Shown here piece after piece: positions 11,080 through 21,384 of a DNA stretch of 64,000 nucleotides. Under the pieces are notes generated by a model. The model did not search any database. It was not told where the DNA came from and worked only from the letters and a program-made list of their open reading frames with translations. Within the stretch, counting starts at the first letter, position 1; each line of letters starts with the position of its first letter. The position numbers and the translations under genes are program-made. The stretch covers positions 1,766,501-1,830,500 of the forward strand of contig CANJKZ010000264.1 in the NCBI GenBank assembly GCA_947471745.1, read 5' to 3'. Source of the DNA: Closterium sp. Naga37s-1. Lineage: Eukaryota > Streptophyta > Zygnematophyceae > Desmidiales > Closteriaceae.

Positions 11080-12822
11080 CAGACCTCCAGGTGTGAACTG
11101 GTCAACCCACGCGTCCTGGAGGTCAGCTCCACTCACCAAGTTTGTAGAGAACGAGGGGAGGTGGAGTCCCGACAGCAAGCCCGACGGGGCCGCAGGACAC
11201 GGTAGAACCGTGGAGGAGTGTGCAAGGACTGGGCCCCCGGAGGGGTCAGCAAGGGAGACTGCAACAGGCCGACGGAGCGGCGTGAGCGTGGTGCTGTCTC
11301 TAAAGAAAGAGCGCGAAGCACCAGAGTCAAGTGTGAAGGTGTGAAAGGACTCAGTAGGTGCAGTACCAGAGAGAGGAGACGTACCAGCACCTGGAGCAGC
11401 AGACGCACGAGCACCTAGAGCAGCAGCCGCACTAGCACCCAGAGCAGCAGCCACAGTGCCCGGGTCGCGCGGGACACGCAGGTAACAGTCACCCTCAGTA
11501 ATATCAGCAAAAGCATACATGGCAGCAAGGATAGCATCAAAGTCTAGATCAAAGATAGGCACAATCTGCAGAAGCAGATCATGCCAACGAGGAAGATCAA
11601 CAGCGTCAGGAAACTGGGCACGCCAAGCGTCAGTCAAGCGGCCAAAGCAGCGCTGCGTGGTGTGCGGGAGACCACACACCTCCCCACTCCGAGTGCCGGT
11701 GCGAAGAACGTAAGAGCAGGGACCCGCACCCCCAGACCTCCCACGCCCAGCGTACCACTCACGAAGCTGCTGAACCGACGGGGTCTCACGGGTGCGCTGC
11801 TGCTGCTGGCGCTGGCTGCCACCAAGGCCTCCACGCGGCATAGCTGCACCGCGACCAGCACCACCTCCTCCGCTACCTCCACCACCGCTGCCGCCGACTC
11901 CACCCCCTCCGCTACCGCCGCCACGGCCTCCACTGCCGCCACCGACTCCCCCACTCCCGGTACCACCCCCACCACCACCTCCACCTCCTCCACCGCCCCC
12001 ACCACTTCCCCCACCGCCCCCTCCACCACCCCTGCTGCCCTTGCCCTTGCCGGGGCGGCATCGCCCAGTAGAGGCAGACGCAGCGCCGACCTCCTCAGTG
12101 CCAATGAGGTCGACAGCAGCAGCAGAGGCAACAGAGGGGAGAAGGAGGACAGGGGAACACCCCTCAAAGAAGGGGGTGCGACGGTCGCCGCGAGAAGCAC
12201 CTACAGCTAAGATACTCTTCTCAGCTGCAGCAAGGCGCTCCTCTAGCAAGTCGACAGTCAGCTCAGTGGGGCAAAGGGAGAGGAAGTGATCCCTGACTGA
12301 GGAGAGAGAGTCAGGGAGGCGGGTGACTAGGTAGTAAAGGGTGATGTACATGGGGGGGGAGTTCGTGGGAAGAAACTCAGTGGGAAGGGCAGCGCGGTAG
12401 CGAGCGTCACTAGTGCGGAGGTGAGCAACTAGGTCAGCAACAGTGGCAAAGGCGGCAAGGTCAGGAAAGAGGTACGGCAGCATGAGGCGGCTGAGGGCAG
12501 CAGTGGCAGGGGAGGAGTAGCGTGCAACTACAGCGTCGTACAGAGCCCTAGCACTCTTGTACTGACTAAAGTGCGCGCGCTCAGTAGACGGCAGGTGATT
12601 GCGCACAGCAAGACGAGCAGCAGCATCGCGCGTGAGCCACTGCGAGCGAACAGTACTGTCAGCATCAACAGCAGGGGCAGTAGAGGCGCCAGACGTGGGA
12701 TTAAACAGTGAGAGGCCATCCTTGCTATCGCACTGTAAGAAAAGCTGCAGATCATCTAGCCAGACCTCAAAGTCAACAGCACGACCCTCAGCATCAAAGG
12801 TAAGAACATTGAGACTAGCCAT
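11080..12822 (-). pseudogene. copia gag and protease of element C (fossil)
   Basis: Translation on the minus strand starts at 12822 with MASLNVLTFDAEG. Gag follows (LFLQCDSKDG, RYSSPATAALSRLMLPYLFPDL, PPMYITLYYLVTRLPDSL), then a KGKGSRGGGG tract with a long glycine run, a QQLREWYAGRG segment, the Cys/His motif C-X13-C-X3-H-X4-C, and a retropepsin with FTLDSGASRSFF near residue 500. Protease sequence continues to the boundary with the solo LTR. Gag builds the particle and the protease matures it. The gag frame is open over most of its length. The element as a whole is broken. Confidence 0.9.
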
Positions 12823-14290
12823 GACAGGTGCAGCAGCAGGCTAGCAGCAGCAGCAGTGCAACTCGGCAGGGCAGGCTAGGCAGGGCGGCGCGGCTCGGCA
12901 GGGCGGCACTCTTACCAGTGGCGAGGCCGGGGCAGGGCCGGGGTAGGGCCGCGACAGTGCAGGAGAAGGGCAGGGGCAGGGCCGGGGCAGAGCCGGGGCA
13001 GGGCCGGGGCAGGGCCGGGGCAGGGCAGGGGCAGGGCCGGGGCAGAGCCGGGGCAGGGCCGGGGCAGGGCCGGGGCAGGTGCAGGGCTGGGGCAGAGCCG
13101 GGGCAGGGCCGGTCCAGGGCCGGGGCTGGGTCGGAGCAGGGCCGGGGCAGGGCCGGGGCAGGGCCGGGGCAGGGTAGGTGCAGGGCCGGGGCAGAGCCGG
13201 GGCAGGGCCGGGGCAGGGCCGAGGCAGGGCCGGGGCAGGGCCGAGGCAGGGCCGGGGCAGGGCCGGGGAAGGGCCGGGGCAGGGCCGGGGAAGGGCCGGG
13301 GCAGGGCCGGGGCAGGGCAGGTGCAGGGCCGGGGCAGAGCCGGGGAAGGGCCGGGGCAGGGTCGGAGCAGGGCCGGGGCAGTGCCGGGGCAGGGCCGGGG
13401 CAGGGCCTGGGCAGGTCAGGTGCAGGGCCGGGGCAGAGCCGGGGCAGGGCCGAGGCAGGGCCGGGGCAGGGCCGGGGCAGGGCAGGTGCAGGGCCGGGGC
13501 AGAGCCGGGGCAGGGCCGGGGCAGGGTCGGAGCATGGCCGGGGCAGTGCCGGGCCAGGGCCGGGGCAGGACCTGGGCAGGTCCTGCAGCAGAGCCGGCGC
13601 AGGGCCGCGACAGGTTGGGGTAGGGCCGGGCGGGGCCTTACGGGGCCACTAACGGGGCCTGTTGGGGCCGTACGGGGCCTCTAACGGGGCCTGACGGGGC
13701 CTTATGGGGCCGAACGGGGCCTTATGGGGCCGAACGGGGCCTTAAACGCGGCCTGACGGGGCCTTACGGGGCCTTAAACCGGGCCTGACGGGGCCGTAAA
13801 CGGGGCCATACGGGGCCTTACTGGGCCTTAAGGGGCCTTACGGGGCCTTAAGGGGCATTACGGGGCCTTACTGGGCCTAAAACGGGGCCTTACGGGACCT
13901 GAAACGGGGCCTTACGGGGCCGTAAACGGGGCCTTACGGGGCCTTACGGGGCCTTACGGGGCCTGAAAAGGGGCCTTACGGGGCCTTAAGGGGCCTTGAA
14001 CGGGGCCTTACGGGGCCTTAAACGGGGCCTTACGGGGCCTTAAACGGGGCCGGACGGGGCCATACGAGGCCTTACGGGGCCTGAAACGGGGCCTTACGGG
14101 GCCATACGGGGCATTCCGGGGCCGTACGGGGCCTTACGGGGCATGAAAACGGGGCCTTACGGGGCCGGCGCTAGCTCTAAGGGCAGGCGCAGGGGCCACT
14201 ACGGGCCTCGAAAGGGTAGGCGCGACGCGCGCGTCGAGTAGGTACGAAAAAAAATCAGTGGTGGGCCCTTTAAAAAAAAACTCGAAACTA
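12823..14290 (-). repeat. long GC-rich leader of element C with two tandem arrays
   Basis: This is a leader of about 1.5 kb. From about 12950 to 13620 the plus strand is a near-perfect 12-bp array of GGGGCAGGGCCG type with tens of copies. From about 13630 to 14165 it changes to a 10-14 bp array of ACGGGGCCTT type. The element RNA would be C-rich and the first-strand cDNA G-rich. Open frames through the arrays (Gly/Arg/Ala/Pro repeats) are not genes. Confidence 0.85.
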
Positions 14291-14301
14291 GCTCTATACC
14301 A
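14291..14301 (-). other. primer-binding site, element C
   Basis: In element sense it reads TGGTATAGAGC directly after the LTR. It resembles the initiator-methionine tRNA site TGGTATCAGAGC, one base shorter. Confidence 0.7.
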
Positions 14302-14434
14302 TGTGAAAGAATAGACGAAAGAATGATGGAATTAGGAAATGAGAAGGGTACAAGTAGGAAACACATAAGTGTTGTACCCTCTAAGGACTACCCCACTACA
14401 GCCTAAACAGACTATAGTAAATATATGTTTGACA
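14302..14434 (-). repeat. 5' LTR of element C
   Basis: This is 133 bp with TG...CA ends and the internal GGGTACAA/TTGTACCC pair. The right edge is followed by the target repeat TGCTA. Confidence 0.92.
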
Positions 14435-14439
14435 TGCTA

Positions 14440-14750
14440 CACTACAGTCAACCAAACAAAACAGTACAATTTTGAGTTCGATATAACTGAATCTGCGCAA
14501 TCAATTCAACCGAACTGCAAAGCTTCCATCTTGGGTTCCTTTGCGAGCTCGTCCTTTTGGCTTGCACTGTTCATAGCGCGTACAATGTTGTGCCGAAGCG
14601 CACATTGCGCGAGTACCTGTAAACGCATCAAGCGAAAATTGCAAAAGCAACAAACATACGAACATTCCATTCACACCCAAATGCATTCGCACACGCATAC
14701 TCGTACAAACGGACGGCAAGATGACGTGCAATGTGAATTTGCACCCAACA
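14440..14750 (-). repeat. 5' LTR of element B, outer part
   Basis: This continues the split LTR of element B after the TGCTA duplication. It ends at CACCCAACA, the inverse of TGTTGG at 4869. Beyond it integrase of element D resumes, so the LTR edge is where B was inserted in D. No gene is supported. Confidence 0.65.
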
Positions 14751-15664
14751 GAAGGGAACCGACTCGTCAAACTTGACGTCCTGAGAGGGGAGGACACGGC
14801 GCGATGTAGGATGGTAAAACTGCCAGCCATGCGTGTCGAGAACAAAACCAAGGAAGACGCTGGGAAGGGCGCGGGCGGTGAGCTTGTCCGCGGACGTATC
14901 GCGGACAAAGGCACGAGAACCGCAGACCCGGAACACCGACGCATCGCCAACCTTCCGCATCCAGCGCATTGTCGGCAAGGTCTCCAGCAAGGAAACACGG
15001 GGCCAGAGGTTGAGCTGATGCGCAGCAAATCGGACCGCAAACGGCCACAGAAAATGGGGAGCAGCCGCATGGATCATGGAGGTACGAGCGACCTCCATGA
15101 CTAAGCCAACGCGGGGCTCAGCAATCCCATTTTGCTGAGGGGAGTCCGGGAGCGTGAACGACTGGAAAATGCCCTCCCCACGACAAAATTCCCGCAGGAG
15201 GTCGGAGGAGAACTCACCACCTCTATCAGAGTGCAAACGCAGGACAGGAAGGTCCGCACTGAACTGCTCGCGGAGTTGGAGACGGACTGCGCGGATCCAA
15301 GGGATCAAGGCATCAACGATATGAACTTTGCTGCGCAAGGGGAAGACCGTGGTGTACTACGTGTAGTCGTCAACAACCAGCAGAAAGTAGCGCTCGCGGC
15401 CCTGTGCACTGATGCGGGCTGGGCCCCATACGTCCATGTGGAGAGTCTGCAGGGGAGCAGTCGTCGAGGGAAACGAGGAGTGAGGAGCGGCGCACTGCCG
15501 CCCCTCGATGTAAGGAAGGCAGGGCAGGGCAGGCAAGGGTGGGAGGGGAGGCAGAGACCTGGGAAGACCAGAGACAAGGAGACGGGAGTGCATGCCACGA
15601 AGCCGTGGCAGGGAGGGGTGACCCAGGCGGTGGTGCCACAAAAGAGTCCGGTGCGACAGGAGGC
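14751..15664 (-). mobile_element. Ty1/copia element D (family 1), integrase piece
   Basis: This minus-strand fragment encodes integrase: LLWHHRLGHPSLPRL pre-integrase, HMDVWGPA, LHSDRGGEFSSDLLREFCRGEGI and PQQNGIAE. It is closest to the integrase of element N (the LWPRVSL and EVARTSMIHA variants). It is bounded on the left by B's LTR and on the right by E's LTR, so it is an old host for both. The copy is broken. Confidence 0.85.
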
Positions 15665-15797
15665 CGTCAGAATCATGAGAGGAAAAATGAATGAACTAGG
15701 AAGGAGTTGGGTACAAGTAGGAAACCTAAAAATGTTGTACCCTATAAGAACTACCCCACTATAGCCTAAACAGACTATAGCATATATAAGTTTGACA
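15665..15797 (-). repeat. 3' LTR of element E
   Basis: This 133 bp LTR ends TTTGACA on the plus strand, followed by the polypurine tract complement CACCCCCATA. Its outer edge abuts D's integrase. Confidence 0.82.
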
Positions 15798-16017
15798 CAC
15801 CCCCATAGGCAAAGTGGGGGAGAACAAGGGACCACTCAAGAAGGCAAAGCAAGCTCAGGGTGGATCACAAAGTCACCACGCAGTCTGAGCACAAGCAAAG
15901 GGCCACAAGGCCAGTTCACATGCGGAGTTATATAAAGGAAAGCAAACAATACAGTGAACACAACCTAGCAAGTGTAAGCATGCAGGTATAAGTATATAGA
16001 GTACAGTATAAGCAGAG
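15798..16017 (-). other. 3' noncoding block, element E
   Basis: This is the shared block between RNase H and LTR. It contains GGCCACAAGGCC at 15901-15912 (GGCCTTGTGGCC in element sense), a 4 bp stem with a TTGT loop. No gene is supported. Confidence 0.7.
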
Positions 16018-18309
16018 TCAAGAAGTCAGTAAGTGAGGCACAGTAGGTACAAAGCCTAACACAGTACAGAAACGCTGATGATCACAAGGCTGAAGTGCCT
16101 TGGTGAACACATCAGCAGTGTTGGCCTGAGAGGCCACGTAAGCAAGACGAAGCTGGCCACGCTGCTGCAACTCTCGAGCAAGGAAGTAGCGCAGAGCAAT
16201 GTGCTTCATTCTGTGCTCCAATCTGTGCTCCTGACACAAGGCCAGCATGGCCTTGTTGTCGACATACAGAACTGGAGGAGAACGAGGCGCCTCTCCCAAG
16301 TCGGTCAGCAGGTTGGTAAGCCAGCGTAGCTCCTGTGCAGCCATGGCCCCAGCGTAGATCTCAGCCTCACAACTCGAGCTGAGAACAGAACAAGAACGGG
16401 TAGACCGCCAAGAGACAGAACCGGAGCCAAGACTGAAGGTGTAACCCTGTGACGACCGCTGCGTAGCCAAGTCGTCAACCCAGGAGGCGTCAGCATGACC
16501 AGTGAGGACAACTCGAGCCCGTCCTCCAAGCACAAGCCCCATGCCCGATGTACTGCACAAGTATCACAACACCCTCTTCGCAGCATCCCAGTGCACCTTT
16601 CGGTGCCTGCCGGGAGCCACGTAGCGAGCCAGAAGGCTGAGAGGGTATGCGAGGTCAGGTCGTGTGCAAGTCATCAGGTACATGAGGCAGCCCACAAGCT
16701 CTGGATACGGGCCACTCGGCTCTACGGACTCGTCCGAAGGTGGAGCTGAGAGCGAGTGACCGGTAGGCAGAGGAGTGGACTGTGGCGAGGAGTACGTGAA
16801 GCCGAAGCGCTGAAGGACCTGCTGCACCATGTGTGACTGAGTCAAGGTAATGGTGTTCTGTGCTCTGTCCCGGGTGATCCGCAAGCCAAGATAGCTTGTC
16901 AGCTCACTCAGGTCTGTGCACGTGTGTCTCTTCTGCAGCTCGGACTTCACATGGGCAAGTGCCTCAGTGTCAGCAGTAGCAAATACGAGGTCGTCTACGT
17001 ACACGAGAACATAGAACGGAGGCAGAGTAGTGTCAGTGCGTAAGAACAGAGAAGGGTCAGAAGTGGAAGGAGAAAAACCAAGAGCAGCAAGAGTCGTCCT
17101 GAGTATGTCGTGCCACTCACGAGGTGCCTGGCGGAGACCGTAGACTGGCCGCCTGAGGCTCCACTGGGTACCAGCTGGAAACGACCCAGTGAAGCCAGGT
17201 GGGCGGCGCAGCCAGATCTCCTCGTGCAGGCTGCCCTGTAGGAAGGCTGTGCTGAAGTCAAGCGAGTGGAGCTCGTAGTCACGCTGAGCAGCTACGTGCA
17301 CCAGTACCCAAAGAGTGGTCATCTTCAGGGTAGGGGAGAAGGTCTGAAAGAAGTCAACTCCCTGTCGCTGTCTGAAGCCACGTGCAACGTAACGCGCCTT
17401 GAAGACACGTGGAGAACCCGGCGGCCGCTTCACCCTGAAGATCCACATGCCACTGACGATGTTCGCCCCAGGCGGGGGAACCTCGTCGACGTAGGTGCCT
17501 GTGGACTTCCAAGAAGCCATCTCGGCGTCCATGGCTGCCTGCCACTGAGAGGAGTAGGGACCCTCTATCGCCTCTGCGTAAGAGCGCGGGGTCGGGATGT
17601 CTGGTGCATCCGGGTCTCCCTCAGGGGCAAGCAGCATGGACACGAGATGAGGTACAGAAGCAGCAAAGCACTCAAACTCCTCCTGTCTGTCCTCGAGAAC
17701 GTCCGTGCTAAGAGCACACTCACCCCCGACGGACGGAGGACAGACAGACGCAGACGCAGACTCAGCAACAAGACGAGCGGTGTAGTCTAGGCGACAGGCT
17801 GCAGCAAAGTCAACAAGCTCAGTAACAAGAGTAGACGCAGCAGTGGACTCAAACAAAGGGTCAGTGTAAGCAGTGGCCAGCAACCGTGTGACAGCTGGAC
17901 TAGCAGCACGTAGGAAGTCAGACGCAGGGTCCGGAATGGCAGGAAGAGAGGACGCAGGAGGAGACGGCAGAGGGACACGCTGTGGAGCAGTGGAAGGACG
18001 CAGAGTCATAGAGTGAGTGCCAGGGACAGGAGGAGGACGCGGACGCGAAACACGACCAGCGCGAACAGGACAGACAGGCGACGCAGAACGAGACTCAGGA
18101 GACACAGGACGAGACTCAGGCTCACGACGCTCCGTAAGACCTCTAGTCGGTCCAGAGTAAGGAGAAGGACCAGGCAGTGGAGAAGCTGGCTGGAACCGCG
18201 ACTGGGACTGGACAGGCGGTGGACTCAGTAAAGGAGGAGGAGGACCAGGAGAAGGCGGGGAGCCAAGAACCTGCTGAAAAAGCGGAACGTAGTACGGCCG
18301 CGGCCGCAC
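16018..18309 (-). pseudogene. copia RT and RNase H of element E (fossil)
   Basis: The minus-strand frame 16564-18309 is open and encodes a Pro/Ser-rich segment followed by the full RVT_2 reverse transcriptase (SQWQAAMDAEM, LHSLDFSTAFLQGSLHEEIW, YVDD at 16990-17001, ITRDRAQ, PYPELVGCLMYLMTCTRPDLAYPLSLL). RNase H continues at 16018-16560 (HADASWVDD, CEAEIYAGAMAAQELRW, YVDNKAMLALCQEHRLEH). RT and RNase H act in the element's particle. The copy is broken, but among the better preserved here. Confidence 0.9.
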
Positions 18310-19916
18310 AGCGCCTCCAGAAACAGCAGAGACAGAACCGGTACCCTCAGCCCCAGGGTCTCCAGTCCCAGTAGCACCTCCAGCAGCTCCAGCACCAGCA
18401 GCACCCGCAGCAGCTCCAGCACCAGCAGCACCTCCAGCAGTACCAGCACCAGCAGCACCTCCAGAAGCTCCAGCAGCACCTCCAGCACCAGCAGCACCTC
18501 CAGCAGCACCAGCACCAGCAGCACCGCCAGCAGCTCCAGCACCAGCAGCACCTCCAGCAGCACCAGCACCAGCAGCACCTCCAGAAGCTCCAGCAGCACC
18601 TCCAGCACCAGCAGCACCTCCAGCAGCACCCGCTCCAGTAGCACCTCAAGAAGCTCTAGCACCAGCAGCACCTCCAGCAGAACTAGCACCAGCAGCACCT
18701 CCAGAAGCTCCAGCAGCACCCCGACAGCGCCGAGAGTACCACTCACGAAGCTGCTGTGGAGAGAGAGGCTCCCGCCGTTGCGGGATACCTAGAGCACCTC
18801 CAGACGCAGCACGCGCAGGCTCAGCACCTCCACACACAGTACCCTCAGGCTCCACACACCCAGGCTCAGCACCCCCAGGCCCAGCACGGCCAGACTCAGC
18901 ACCCCCAGACTCAGCACCCCCAGTCCCCGCACCCGCAGGCTCAGCACCCCCAGACTCAGCACCTGAGTCGACAGCTACCTCGACCGGCTCGGCCGGGTCT
19001 ACCTGGGACACACCTGAGGGGGCAGGACCCTGGGGGGGGAGGGGGTCTACCGGGGGAGTACCTGGTGACAGGAAGAGCGGCGGGGGGGGGGGGAGAGGCA
19101 GTGCGGTAGGGAAAGAGTCGGTAGTACGACACCGACTCGTCCAACGTGACGTCCTGAGAGGACAGAACACGACGCAAGGTGGGGTGGTAAAACTGCCAAC
19201 CGGGTGCGTCAGGAGGGAAACCAAGGAAGACGCAGGGAAAGGCACGGGAGGACAGCTTGTGCGCTGTGGTATCGCGGACAAAGGCTCGAGATCCCCAGAC
19301 ACGGAACGCGGACGCATCGCCAACCTTCCCCGTCCACCGCAGAGTAGGTGTGGTCTCCGGCAAGGAGACACGAGGCTGAAGGTTGATCTGACGCGCAGAG
19401 TACTGAACCGCGAACGGCCACAGAAAATGGGGAGCAGCCGCATGGATCATGGACGTACGAGCGACGTCCATGACCATGCCAATGCGGTGCTCAGCAATCC
19501 CATTTTGCTGCGGGGAGGCCGGAAGCGTGAACGTCTAGCGGATGCCCTCCGAACGACAGAAGGCTCTCAGGAGGTCGGAGGAAAACTCCCCGCCTCTGTC
19601 TGAGTGCAGACGCAGAACAGGAAGGTCTGAGCCGAAACTCTCACTGAGCTGGCGACGAGCACCGTGGATCCAGTCGATCAACACCTCAGGGACCTCACCC
19701 TTGCTGCGCAAGGGGAAGACTGTGGTGTAACGCAAGTAGTCGTCAACGACCAGTAGGAAGTAGCGCTCGTGACCCTGTCCACGGACGCGAGCGGGGCCCC
19801 ACACGTCCATGTGAAGAGTCTGCAGAGGGGCCTCAGTCGGAGGGAACGAGGAGGAGTGAGGAGCGGCGCGCTGCCGGCCCTCGACACAAGGAACACAGGT
19901 GGGGGCTGTGAGAATA
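18310..19916 (-). pseudogene. copia linker and integrase of element E (fossil)
   Basis: On the minus strand, integrase (HMDVWGPA, VVDDYLRYTTVFPL, LHSDRGGEFSSDLL, INLQPRVSLPETTPTLRWTG) occupies about 19080-19916. The rest is a low-complexity linker made of SGGAEPGG-like and GAAGA-like repeats, visible on the plus strand as CAGCAC/CTCCAG repeats at 18360-18725. The linker length differs from copy to copy in this window. The copy is broken. Confidence 0.82.
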
Positions 19917-20047
19917 ATTGACGAAAGAAAGAAGTGAGAAAGGATGATTGCACTAGCAAGCAGTTGGATACATATAACAAACCCTAACAGGGTTGTACTC
20001 ACTACAGTGTACCCCACTGCAGACTAGAGAAACATAATGTTCTGACA
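19917..20047 (-). repeat. lone family 1 LTR (F)
   Basis: This 131 bp LTR begins TGTGAGAAT and ends TTCTGACA on the plus strand. Neither a PBS nor a polypurine tract lies beside it. Left of it is integrase of E and right of it is a host exon. The flanking 5-mers GGGGC and CACGG do not match. It may be a solo LTR or the remaining end of an element lost by recombination. Confidence 0.65.
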
Positions 20048-20224
20048 CACGGCTCAGTCCCAGCTGAAGTGTTTCAAGCTCCAGCCAAGCAGGGGGTGGG
20101 TGTGCCTTTGATCCCGGCAGAATTGTTTGCGTTTCTGGGAGGGACCAGCACTATTCGTGTTTCAGACTTTGTACCAGCTAGCGTGCGGCAAGAACTGCAG
20201 TCGTGGCTCGATGGTGAGGCTTAG
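20048..20224 (+). CDS. last exon of an unrecognised host gene (partial)
   Basis: This is a short plus-strand frame of 58 codons ending at TAG (20222-20224). It reads with ordinary amino-acid composition and no element homology. It contains a VPLIPAELFAFLGGTS segment, then IRVSDFVPASV and RQELQSWLDGEA at the C-terminus, a mostly hydrophobic start followed by an amphipathic helix-like end. The 5' side is cut by LTR F, so no start or splice acceptor can be given. A T-rich noncoding tail follows, as expected of a 3' UTR. I do not recognise the family. It could be the tail of a real host gene broken by the LTR, or a gene fragment carried here by an element. Confidence 0.45.
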   Translation, partial: HGSVPAEVFQAPAKQGVGVPLIPAELFAFLGGTSTIRVSDFVPASVRQELQSWLDGEA

Positions 20225-20413
20225 AAAGGCCGTTTTTTTTCAGATTTGAGGCGTCAAAAGTAGAATCAGCATGGGATTGCTGCATTTTTTGTAGTGTGTG
20301 TAATTTTCAGCAAATCTGTATGTTCGGAGGTGTGTATGGTTTGCATTGTACAGTAAATGTACTACAAACAAATTTCTTATGTGTGAAGTTCTTAGAAGTT
20401 AGGCATGGGTGAA
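20225..20413 (+). other. probable 3' UTR of the orphan host exon
   Basis: This AT-richer noncoding stretch has T runs and a TGTAA at 20299-20303, the polyadenylation motif known in many green algae. It ends where the LTR of G begins. No element homology is seen. Confidence 0.4.
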
Positions 20414-20526
20414 TGTCGACTATCGAGATGGTGGTACAAAGGAAATCAACCTAAGGGGTTGTACCCTACAATGTGTACCCCACTAAGCCTACCCAAAATA
20501 TAACATAGCTATACATATGTTTGACA
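20414..20526 (-). repeat. 3' LTR of G
   Basis: This is about 113 bp, ends TTTGACA on the plus strand, and is followed by the polypurine tract complement CACCCCCATA. The left edge (TGTCGAC) is approximate. Confidence 0.65.
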
Positions 20527-20753
20527 CACCCCCATAGGCAGAGTGGGGGAGAATAGAGGGTCACAAGACCAGTCAGGAAGTGCAAAGCAAGCTCAGGGTG
20601 GATCACAACGTCACCACGCAGTCTGAGCACAAGCAAGAAGGCCACAAGGCCAGTTCACATGCAGAGATATATATGTAACAACAACAGTACAGTGAAATCT
20701 ACCTACAAGAACAAGCATGCAGGAATACATATAAATCATGGTACAAACAAAGC

Positions 20754-21384
20754 CTACAGCAAGTTAGGAAGAGTGGGCACAAGGCCTAACAAAGTGCAGA
20801 AACGCTGATGATCACCAGGCAGAAGTGCCTTGGTGAATATATCAGCAGTGTTGGCCCGAGTGGCCACGTAGGTAAGACGAAGCTGGCCACGCTGCTGCAG
20901 CTCTCGAGCAAGAAAGTAACGGAGAGCGATGTGCTTCGTTCTGTGCTCCAGTCTGTGCTCCTGACACAAGGCAATGGCGGCCTTGTTGTCGACGTACAAC
21001 ATTGGAGGAGAACGAGGCCGCTCTCCCAAGTCAGTCAGCAGGTAGGTGAGCCAGCGAAGCTCCTGTGCAGCCATGGCTGTGGCGTAGATCTCGGCCTCAC
21101 AACTGGAGCCGAGAACTGAAGACGAGCGTGTAGAACGCCAAGAAACTGAACCAGAGCCAAGGCTGAAGGTGTAACCCTGTGACGACCGCTGCGTAGCCTG
21201 GTCGTCAACCCAAGAGGCGTCCGAGTGACCAGTGAGGACAACGTCACCCCGTCCTCCAAGCACGAGCCCCATGCCCGATGTAATGCACAAGTAGCGTAGT
21301 GCCCTCTTGGCAGCATCCATGTGCACCTTTCGGTGCCGACCAGGAGCCACGTAGCGAGCCAGAAGGCCAAGAGGGTACGCAAGG
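20754..21384 (-). pseudogene. copia RNase H of G (fossil)
   Basis: The minus strand encodes the end of RT and RNase H: LAYPLGLLARYVAPGRHRKVH, HSDASWVDD, SCEAEIYATAMAAQELRW, YVDNKAAIALCQEHRLEHRTKHIAL and ANTADIFTKAL. The frame runs unbroken into the 16-bp array on its upstream side. The protein part is partial and the copy is a fossil. Confidence 0.85.

Larger units (their letters stand above)
5649..14434 (-). mobile_element. Ty1/copia element C (family 1), both LTRs and TSD TGCTA
   Basis: This minus-strand element has two 133 bp LTRs that differ at about 4 positions, and the 5 bp target repeat TGCTA on both sides (5644-5648, 14435-14439). It contains every expected part: 3' block, RNase H, RT, linker, integrase, protease, gag, leader and PBS. 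It is fairly young (LTR divergence near 3%, a small sample) but broken at several places, and it carries a 1020 bp solo LTR. It was inserted in the LTR of element B. Confidence 0.95.
15665..19916 (-). mobile_element. Ty1/copia element E (family 1), 3' two-thirds
   Basis: This minus-strand element has a 3' LTR, the 3' block, RNase H, RT, linker and integrase. It ends at 19916 against an LTR of another subfamily, with no gag, leader or PBS of its own. The LTRs at its two ends are too different to be a pair and the flanks show no shared 5 bp repeat, so it is a partial copy. The RT/RNase H part is well preserved. Confidence 0.88.

Noticed and set aside
12828-13684. Long plus-strand frames of Gly-Arg-Ala-Gly-Pro-Gln repeats
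   Set aside because: The 12-bp leader array has no stop codon in several frames; there is no start context or homology, and it is leader DNA of element C.
19917-20047. LTR F as the 5' LTR partner of element E
   Set aside because: It is far too different from E's 3' LTR, lacks an adjacent PBS, and the flanks share no 5 bp repeat.
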